From Basidiobolus meristosporus CBS 931.73 (Eukaryota > Basidiobolomycota > Basidiobolomycetes > Basidiobolales > Basidiobolaceae), in contig MCFE01000407.1 of assembly GCA_002104905.1 (NCBI GenBank), forward strand, positions 16,411 to 80,410: a DNA stretch of 64,000 nucleotides, written 5' to 3'. The first letter of the stretch is position 1. Every line of letters begins with the position of its first letter. Positions 56,616 to 64,000 of the stretch are shown here, piece after piece. Made by a program: the position numbers and the translations under genes. The notes under the pieces were generated by a model. That model was given only the letters and a program-made list of their open reading frames with translations. It did not search any database and was not told the origin of the DNA.

Positions 56616-57347
56616 AGACTTGTTCTGTTGGATAGTGCCACATTTAGCCATGAGTGCCAAATGATACCATAGTGTGCCAGAGGCCAATTGAGCATCTACC
56701 TGGCCACAGAGTGTGAAACATAGCTCCGCATCTTCATGCAAAGCAGCCCCTGTGCTTCACCCATTGTGCTGGAGAAAATTCATTTTTTGACCTTTTTTTT
56801 TGGATTAATGTTGTGCATGATATGTTAGAGCACAAGCAGATTGAAGATATGCTTCTGGTACTCAATACCCAGGGCACTCTGAATCTAGCTCCTGTAGCTT
56901 GTATCATGTCACAAAAATGAATGGCACTATCTTGGTCCACTGGTACTATCTGGCACTATCAGTGCTTTGTATAGATCTTACTTTAGGGCTAATATTTAAA
57001 TATAGTGCCAGATACTACCAGTGGACCAAGATAGTGCCATTCATTTTTGTGACATGATACAAGCTACAGGAGCTAGATTCAGAGTGCCCTGGGTATTGAG
57101 TACTAGATGCATATCTTCAGTTCTCCTGTGCTCTTACACATCCTGAGCTAGATTGATCCACAAAAAAAGATCAAAAAATGGATTTATTCCTGCGCAATGG
57201 GTGAAACACAGGGGCTGCTTTACATGAAGATGCAAAGCTATGTTTCATACTCTGTGGCCAAGTATAGGCTCACTTGACTGCTCTGACACACTATGGCATC
57301 ATTTGGCACTCATGGCTCAATGTGGCACTATCCAACAGAACAAGTCT
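56616..57347. mobile_element. 732-bp hairpin (foldback) element, copy 2
   Basis: Arms 56616-56960 and 57001-57347 with a 40-bp spacer identical, base for base, to that of copy 1. Termini AGACTTGTTC and GAACAAGTCT. 3-bp duplication ACT at 56613-56615 and 57348-57350. Removing the element and one ACT restores colinearity with copia B RT at 53340-53370. Confidence 0.92.
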
Positions 57348-57358
57348 ACTAAGTTCTC

Positions 57359-57862
57359 CTAGATTGGACATCTTGAACTCCTTAGATAGGCTGTATTTGT
57401 CTCTTCCAATGTTTCTAGGTTATTGGCAGCTATAATAAGATCATCCACATATAAAGCTAATAGAACTGCATTTGCTCCATCTGGCTTATAGTATATACTA
57501 TAGTCATCATTACTCCTTTTGAAACTCAAAGATTCCAAATAAGAATCTATCTTGCAATTCCAGGCTCTTGGTGATTGTTTGAGACCATATAGTGACTTTT
57601 TAAGCTTGCAGACCAAATGGGGGTTATTTTGGTCAACAAACCCATCAGGCTGGTCCATATACATGTCCTCATCAAGTTCTCCATTCAGAAATGCAGTTTT
57701 ACATCCATTTGATGAATAAAAAACTTATATTTGGCTGCAATAGCCAATATTAATCTGATGGACTTAAACTTGGCTACTGGTACAAAGGTCTCAGTATAGT
57801 CAAGTCATTTTGTTTGAGAGTATCCTTTGGTCACAAGTCTTGCTTTGTATCTTTCAATTGTA
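57359..57862 (-). pseudogene. copia B RT, antisense, catalytic motif intact
   Basis: The frame 57664-57359 contains YMDQPDGFVDQNNP, SLYGLKQSPRAWNCKID and an intact YVDDLIIA. Upstream (57862-57665) has a frame break near 57720. The element insertion at 57868 separates it from the pre-RT part at 60958. Confidence 0.78.
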
Positions 57863-57867
57863 CCATC

Positions 57868-58216
57868 TGTTGTAATAATTTGTATTTTCACCTAGATATT
57901 CATCTAACTTAGTCACTTAGATCATCACCTTCAAATCCTAGAGAATACTGACCAAATTCCTTGTTGGGATTTACTTAGAATATTTTCACCAAAATGCCAG
58001 GTACCCAGAACATGAAAATTCTCAAAGTTGTTCAAACAGCCCCAAACTTTGTAGACATGCTCTTGGGACCTTCCTTAGCCTATTCTATGTGTTTGTAATG
58101 CCAAGACCAGGTAAAAGTATAAATACTACTTTTACATTCAATAAATCATTAAGTGAAAACCACATAATCTACTTGTTATCCCAATCACTTCCAATATCTC
58201 CAAGACTATTACAACA
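57868..58216 (+). repeat. 5' LTR of the RT-deleted copia B
   Basis: 349 bp; TGTTGTAATAATTTG to TTACAACA; contains AGTATAAATACTAC (TATA) and AATAAATCATT. Confidence 0.92.
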
Positions 58217-58229
58217 GGTTATGAGCCCC
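58217..58229 (+). promoter_or_regulatory. primer-binding site containing the gag ATG
   Basis: GGTTATGAGCCCC; the ATG at 58221-58223 is in frame with gag. No earlier ATG in this frame lies between the TATA box and the site. Confidence 0.75.
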
Positions 58230-58619
58230 AAGCTGTCACTCTCTGCAATGTCTACTACTGCTATTACTGGAATCTTTCCCTCTGCTGAAAAGTTGGATGG
58301 ATCTAACTACCAAATGTGGAAGGTGAAGATGAAGATGCTGCTACAAGAAAGAGGCCTTTGGGATATTGTCATGGGAGAAGAATGCCCTCCTAAAAATGTG
58401 GGAGAGGAAGTCTTAAAGTACCAGAAGAAAGAACAAAGTGCCTTTAACTGCATTTGCCTTAATGTCAAGGACAAATTGCTAATTCAATGCTCAAGAGCAA
58501 AAACGGCAAAGAATGCCTGGAAATCATTAGAAGACACCTACCAGTCATGTTCAGCTGCCAAGAAAATGTATCTGAGACAAAAATTCTTTACTACAAAGAT
58601 GCTGCCAGGAGAAAAATGA
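58221..58619 (+). pseudogene. copia B gag, N-terminal part
   Basis: MSPKLSLSAMSTTAITG, then LDGSNYQMWKVKMKMLLQER, FNCICLNVKDKLLIQCSRAK and TYQSCSAAKKMYLRQKFF. Open until a one-base deletion at about 58612 (compare GAGAAGAAATG in sister copies) shifts the frame to the next entry. Confidence 0.82.
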
Positions 58620-60145
58620 AAAATCTAATTAACAGAATTACCCTGCTGGTAGATGAGATGGAATCTGTGGGCAAACCAACTACTGATGGGGATGTGCTAG
58701 TTACTATCCTGAATAGCCTGACAGACAAGTTTCAGGGCCTTGTATCAGCCCTAGAGTCCAGAACTAAAGACTTGACCTTAAATTACATATATGGAAGGCT
58801 CCTGGATGAAGAATTAAGAAAATCAAGTGCCAATAAGAAGGAAGAGGAAAATGCATTAATGAGCAATGATAACCAACAAAGGAGGTACCCAAGACTATAC
58901 AAAGGCAACAGCAATCTGTTTTGCAACTACTGCAAAAGGAAAGGACACACATCAGACTGGTGTCTCAAAAAGAGAGATTATCAGCAAAAGAAGCCTGAAT
59001 ATGGAAATGCTGCAACAACTGAAGATAGATTATTCATATCTGCACTAAATATGTCCACAAACAAGGATTCTCAGACGTGGTATGTTGACTCTGGAGCTTC
59101 TCAACACTTTACAAACCAAAAAAAACTTTTTACCAAATATCAAGAAATTCCAATTAAGAAGGTTTTCATGGGTGATGATAGAACACTTGATGCAGTGGGA
59201 GAAGGAAAAGTCCAAGTAAACCTTAGAAGCAGTAAAGGAAGCCATACACTGACCTTTAAAGAAGTACTCTATGTACCAGAAATAGCCAAGAACCTACTAT
59301 CTGTAAGCAAGGCCACTGCAGAAGGACTCAGTTTCAGTTTTGACAATTCTGGATGCAAGATCACTGATCAAAATGGTGCCCATATTGCTTTGGGCATCAG
59401 AGATCAGAGTCTACACAAGTTGACTTATATTCCATCATATCTGGAAGCCAATATAAGTAACTTAAATGAAGAAACACCAATGCTTTGGAACAGGATAGTT
59501 GGACACATCCATTTTGATTATTTGCACAAAATGATCAAAGATCACCTAATTTCCAGAGTAAAAATTGATCCCCCAGCTAATTTGGAGCACTGTGAAGCCT
59601 GCATATATAGGAAACAAGCCAGACAACCGTTCAAGAGCTCTGGGTTGATCAAAACTAAGAAAAAATTAGATCTAATTCACTCAGATCTGTGTGGACCTAT
59701 GCAAAATTTATCCTTAGGTGGGATGAAGTATTTAATCACTTTTGTTGATGATTATGCAAGATACACATGGGTCTACTTCATGGAGAGAAAGGAAGAAGCT
59801 CTGTCTAAGTTCAGGGAGTTTAAAGCCATGGTGGAGAGAGAAACTAGTGGAAAAATCAAGAAAATACACTCTGACAATGGTGGAGAATTTACCTCAAAAC
59901 TCATCATCCACTTCTGCAAAATTCATGGGATAAAGCAAGAGACTACTGTACCATACTCCTCACAGCAAAATGGAGTAGCAGAACATGCTAACCAATCAAT
60001 AATTGATATGGCAAGATCTATGATCCATGATCAAAAATTATCCTATGGAACCCTAAGATACCTAAAAGGAACTGCTGATATCTGCTTAAGATACACTTAT
60101 AAGGATTCAGAACAGGATCTTGTGGGATACTCTGATGCTGATTAG
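58613..60145 (+). pseudogene. copia B gag C-terminus, protease, integrase fused to RNase H
   Basis: One frame of about 510 codons. Zinc knuckle CNYCKRKGHTSDWC (58921-58962); protease WYVDSGASQHF (about 59079-59110); GAG-pre-integrase; integrase zinc region (IVGHIHFDYLHKM, HCEACIYRKQARQ); integrase core with FVDDYARYTWVYFMERK, HSDNGGEFTSKLI and SQQNGVAEHAN. At LSYGTLRYLKGTADICLRY it passes in frame into RNase H. A TAG at 60143 (probably from TGG) ends it. In the zinc region HRRFGH is changed to NRIVGH. Confidence 0.85.
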
Positions 60146-60592
60146 GGACAAAATTTAGAAGACAGAAGATCCACCACAGGATACACCTTTCTTTACTTTA
60201 AAGGAGCAATTTCATGGAATTCAAGAAAGCAACCAACCGTAGCACTTTCTACCACAGAGGCAGAGTATATGGCAGCCTGTGAAGCTACAAAAGAAGCAAT
60301 GTGGTTAAGAAAGCTTTTGACAGATTTAGGCCAATGTCAAAAAATGCCTATTACTTTATTTCAGGAAAATCAAGGATATATACAATTAGGTAGAAATCCA
60401 ACTTTTCATGCTAGAACCAAGCACATAGATATTAGACATCATTTCATACGTGAAGCTATAGAGAATAACTTAGTTAGCTTAGTTTACTGTCCTACAGATG
60501 AAATGATTGCAGACATATTTACCAAACCATTAGCTAGAGACAAGTTTGAATATCTTAGGTCAAAATTAGGACTAGTCAGTATGAGCATTTAG
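60146..60592 (+). pseudogene. copia B RNase H C-terminal part
   Basis: Continues the previous frame after the single stop: [74 protein letters not shown], ending before a GTGGGAG purine tract and the 3' LTR. Confidence 0.82.
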
Positions 60593-60603
60593 CTGAGTGG
60601 GAG

Positions 60604-60952
60604 TGTTGTAAAAATTTGTGATTCCACCTAAATATTCACCTAACTTAGTCACTTATATCATTACCCTCAAATCCTAGAGAATACTGACCAAATTCCTTGT
60701 TGGGATTTACTTAGAATATTTTCACCAAAATGCCAGGTACCCAGAACATGAAAATTCTCAAAGTTGTTCAAACAGCCCCAAACTTTGTAGACATGCTCTT
60801 GGGACCTTTCTTAGCCAATTCTATGTGTTTGTAATGACAAGACCAGGTAAAAGTATAAATACTACTTTTACATTCAATAAATCATTAAGTGAAAACCACA
60901 TAATCTACTGGTTATCCCAATCACTTCCAATATCTCCAAGACTCTTACAACA
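60604..60952 (+). repeat. 3' LTR of the RT-deleted copia B
   Basis: 349 bp; TGTTGTAAAAATTTG to TTACAACA. Confidence 0.92.
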
Positions 60953-60957
60953 CCATC

Positions 60958-62268
60958 AGCCTTGTATTTTGTCTTGAAGACCCATCTGCATCCAGTTGAT
61001 TTTTGGTTGATTGGTAATTTGACTAAGTCCCAAGTTTGATGTTCCATCAGAGCCTGATATTCCTCAGTCATTGCAAATCTCCAAAACTTTGTCTGAGGGC
61101 TATTCAGGGCCTCTTTTACAGTTTGGGGCTCATCAATATGGACTGAATAGGAATAGGCTAAGTTTGTACCCTCATAGATGTATTATTTTGGGCTACTTCT
61201 TGTTCAATTGGATCTCCAGGCATTTGAAACCGGAATGATCACTTCTGGGATATTCCTGGGCACTGATTCTGGTTGAATGAAAGTTGTAGAGTCCTCTGGG
61301 GTGAAAAAACTTTCATTGTATTGCTCTGATTCAATCCTGACAATTGGTGGATTTGGGCTCAGATTTTTGTCATCATCTGATGTCATTTTCTGTGAGAATT
61401 TTGAATTTTCATCAAACAACACATCCCTGGACTTGATCAGCTTCTTTGCTTTGGTATTGTAGAGTCTGTATGCTTTACTCTCATTGCAGTAGCCCAAAAA
61501 TATGCATTTTACACTTTTTGGCTCAAATTTTGACTGATTTCCAGCCAGTTTTTTGGCATATGCTGTACACCCAAATATTCTTAGATGTTCTGCACTTGGT
61601 CTGTATCCATACCATGCTTCAAATGGAGTAGAATCAGTATTCTGTTATAACTCATATTTTTAAGATATACAGCAGTGGCAACTGATTCCGCCCAAAAATC
61701 ATAGGATAAATTTTGATCATGGATCATAGATCTTGCCATATCAATTATTGATCTGTTAGCACGTTCTGCTACTACATTTTGCTGTGGGGAGTATGGTACA
61801 GTAGTCTCTTGCTTTATCCCATGAATTTTGCAGAAGTGGATGATGAGTTTTGAGGTAAATTCTCCACCATTGTCAGAGTGTATTTTCTTGATTTTTCCAC
61901 CAGTTTCTCTCTCCACCATGGCTTTAAACTCCCTGAACTTAGACAGAGCTTCTTCCTTTCTCTCCATGAAGTAGACCCATGTGTATCTTGCATAAACATC
62001 AACAAAAGTGATTAAATACTTCATCCCACCTGAGGATAAATTTTGCATAGGTCCACACAGATCTGAGTGAATTAGATCTGCTTTTTTTCTTAGTTTTGAT
62101 CAGCCCAGAGCTCTTGAACAGTTGTCTGGCTTGTTTCCTATATATGCAGGCTTCACAGTGCTCCAAATTAGCTGGGGGATCAATTTTCACTCCAGAAATT
62201 AGCTGATCTTTGATCATCTGGTGCAAATAATCAAAACTGATGTGTCCAAATCTCCTGTGCCAAAGCAT
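60958..62268 (-). pseudogene. copia B integrase and pre-RT region, antisense
   Basis: GAG-pre-integrase/HHCC region 62268-61999 (HRRFGHISFDYLHQM, EHCEACIYRKQARQ) is intact in motif. Integrase core 62048-61581 has FVDVYARYTWVYFMERK, SDNGGEFTSKLI and SPQQNVVAERANRS, with the first Asp pair as VDV. The connecting region 61497-61204 has AYRLYNTKAKKLIKSRDVLF. The pre-RT block 61071-60958 has TEEYQALMEHQTWDLVKLP. It is cut at 60958 by the nested copia. Few frame breaks. Confidence 0.8.
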
Positions 62269-63184
62269 TCATGTTTCTTCATTTAAGTTACTTATATTAG
62301 CTTCCAAATATGATGGAATATAAGTCAACTTGTATAGGTTCTGCTTTCTGATACCCAAAGCAATATGGGCACCATTTTGATCAGTGATCTTGCATCCAGA
62401 ATTGTCAAAGCTGAAACTGAGTCCTTCTGCAGTGGCCTTGCTTACAGATAGTAGGTTCTTGGCTATTTCTGGTACATAGAGTACTTCTTTAAAGGTTGGT
62501 GTATGGCTTCCTTCACTGCTTCTTAGGTTTACTTGCATACTTCCTTCTCCCACTGCATCAAGTGTTCTATCATCACCCATGAAAACCTTCTTAATTGGAA
62601 TTTCTTGATATTGGGTAAAAAGTTTTTTTTGGTGTGTAGAGTGTTGAGATGCTCTAGAGTCAATATACCATGTCTGAGAATCCTTGTTTGTGGTCATATT
62701 TAGTGCAGATATGAATAGTCTATCTTCAGTTGTTGCAGCATTTCCATATTCAGGCTTCTTTTGCTGATTATCTTTCTTTTTGAGACACCGGTCTGATGTG
62801 CATCCTTTCCTTTTGCAGTAGTTACAAAACAGGTTGCTGTTGCCTTTGTAGGGTTTTGGGTACCTCCTTTGTTGGTTATCATTGCTCATTAATGCATTTT
62901 CCTCTTCCTTCTTATTGGTGCTTGATTTTCTTAATTCTTCATCCAGGAGCCTTCACATATATGTAATTTAAGGTCAAATCTTCAGTTCTAGCCTGTAGGG
63001 TGGATACAAGGCCCTGAAGCTTGTCTGCTAGGCTATTCAGGATGGTAACTATCACATCCTCATCAGTAGTTGGTACACCCACAGATTCCATCTCATCTAC
63101 CAGCAGGGTAATTCTGTTAATTAGATTTTTCATTTCTTCTCCTGGCGGCATCTTTGTAGTAAAGAATTTTTGTCTCAGATACAT
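62269..63184 (-). pseudogene. copia B gag C-terminus and protease, antisense
   Basis: 63184-62939 is gag (MKNLINRITLLVDEMESVG). 62889-62269 is open for 206 codons, with zinc knuckle CNYCKRKGCTSDRC (the His is replaced by Cys) and protease WYIDSRASQH (the active DSG is DSR). Both changes should inactivate it. It ends NISNLNEET, immediately before the GAG-pre-integrase. Confidence 0.8.
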
Positions 63185-63533
63185 TTTCTTAGCAGCTGAA
63201 CATGACTGGTAGGTGTCTTCTAATGCCTACTAGGCATTCATTGCCGTTTTTGCTCTTGAGCATTGAATTAGCAATTTGTCTTTAACGTTAAGGCAAATGC
63301 AGTTAAAGGCACTTTGTTCTTTCTTCTGGTACTTTAAGGCTTCCTCTCCCATGTTTCTAGGAGGCATTCTTCTCCCATGACAATATCACAAAGGCCTCTT
63401 TCTTGTAGCAGCATCTTCATCTTCACCTTCCACATTTGGTAGTTAGATCCATCCAACTTTTCAGCAGAGGGAAAAATTCCAGTAATAGCAGTAGTAGACA
63501 TTGCAAGAGAGTGACAGCTTGGGGCTCATAACC
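63185..63533 (-). pseudogene. copia B gag N-terminus, antisense
   Basis: Contains the SNYQMWKVKMKMLLQER equivalent and the primer-binding-site ATG, but an extra base near 63508 shifts the frame relative to sister copies. Confidence 0.7.
63521..63533 (-). promoter_or_regulatory. primer-binding site of antisense copia B
   Basis: Minus-strand GGTTATGAGCCCC directly abutting the 5' LTR; identical in all well-preserved copia copies of the window. Confidence 0.8.
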
Positions 63534-63884
63534 TGTTGTATGAGTCTTGGAGATATTGGAAATGAATAGGGAAAATAAGTAGATCATGTGGTTTTCACTT
63601 AATGATTTATTGAATGTAAAAGTAGTATTTATACTATTACATAATCTTAGCATTACAAACACATAGAAATAGGCTAAGGAAGGTCCCAAGAGCATGTGTA
63701 CAAAGATTGGGGCTTTTTGAACAACTTTGAGAATTTTCATGTTCTGGGTACCTGGTATTTTGGTGAAAATATTCTAAGTAAATCCCGACAAGCAATTTGG
63801 TCAGTATTCTCTAGGATATGAAGGTAATGATCCAAGTGACTAAGTTAGGTGAGTATTTAGGTGGAAATGCAAATTTTTACAACA
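63534..63884 (-). repeat. 5' LTR of antisense copia B
   Basis: 351 bp; TGTTGTATGAG to TTACAACA on the plus strand. Confidence 0.88.
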
Positions 63885-64000
63885 AAACTTTGTCCCCTTC
63901 ATTATGGATTGCAAACTCTCAAAGCATACTTATTACTTATGAATATTTTGCTTGATGGGAGCATTGTAAATCCTCTAGTTCTTCACTTCACTATTGATAC
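63885..64000. other. right flank of antisense copia B
   Basis: Begins with AAACT, the probable target duplication. The remaining 110 bp hold no recognisable feature. Confidence 0.4.

Larger units (their letters stand above)
57868..60952 (+). mobile_element. RT-deleted copia B derivative
   Basis: LTRs 57868-58216 and 60604-60952 (349 bp each, roughly 95% alike by eye) with perfect CCATC duplication at 57863-57867 and 60953-60957. Internal DNA carries gag, protease, most of integrase, then jumps at about 60047 to RNase H. The end of integrase, all of the connecting region and all of RT are missing. It looks like a non-autonomous derivative that moved after the deletion, or was deleted in place. 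Confidence 0.92.
55379..63884 (-). mobile_element. copia family B element, antisense, with two nested insertions
   Basis: 3' LTR 55379-55725, 5' LTR 63534-63884, primer-binding site 63521-63533. Near-matching target duplication AAGCT (55374-55378) and AAACT (63885-63889). Coding DNA runs right to left through gag, protease, integrase and pre-RT to 60958, then resumes at 57862 with RT and RNase H to 55726. Insertions: a copia B derivative at 57868-60952 (CCATC duplication) and a hairpin element at 56616-57347 (ACT duplication). Removing both gives one continuous full-length copia with only scattered stops. Confidence 0.93.

Noticed and set aside
5986-63884. RIP (repeat-induced point mutation) as the cause of decay
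   Set aside because: Traceable changes fall at CpG rather than preferentially at CpA, and coding remnants have mixed indels; CpG deamination fits better.

Overview
The window looks like nuclear DNA of a filamentous or zoosporic fungus. It has 52-63 bp introns with GT/AG ends and CTAAC-type branch sites, a fungal-type bZIP factor, and a dense fungal transposon population. A secreted leucine-rich-repeat (LRR) protein with exactly one repeat per exon, plus Tnp2-like transposases, hints at an early-diverging (chytrid-like) lineage. That placement is inference; a basidiomycete is not excluded.

Layout. Positions 1-5980 are GC-rich host DNA. They hold a 12-exon LRR surface-protein gene (minus strand, 234-2294) and a divergent bZIP transcription-factor gene (plus strand, ORF 3758-4882, probably extending upstream), with C-rich hexamer microsatellites in the non-coding parts. 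At about 5985 composition changes abruptly. Everything from there to 64000 is AT-rich, CpG-poor, nested transposable-element DNA in which I see no host gene.

The transposon part contains: (1) one intact Ty3/gypsy element (35720-40657) with identical 368-bp LTRs, plus a decayed copy (17391-19515), a solo LTR (25059-25426) and RT/IN scraps; (2) copia family A, one forward copy (25510-30184) and one antisense copy (34696-44730) that received the intact gypsy element and a hairpin element; (3) copia family B, at least five copies, including an antisense element (55379-63884) into which an RT-deleted copy (57868-60952) and a second hairpin element inserted; (4) repeated remnants of a two-gene DNA transposon with a Tnp2-like transposase and a divergent accessory gene; (5) non-autonomous repeats: two 732/733-bp near-perfect hairpin elements, a 319-bp MITE family, a ~360-bp family and a solo LTR of another family.

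Order of events can be read from target-site duplications. A Tnp2 element was hit by copia A (GGTTC), which was then hit by gypsy (AGAG) and by a hairpin element (AAT). Separately, antisense copia B was hit by a hairpin element (ACT) and by a copia B derivative (CCATC). The most unusual signals are the one-LRR-per-exon gene, the copia primer-binding site that matches the initiator-tRNA anticodon arm and contains the gag AUG, the large hairpin elements, and CpG loss that tracks element age.
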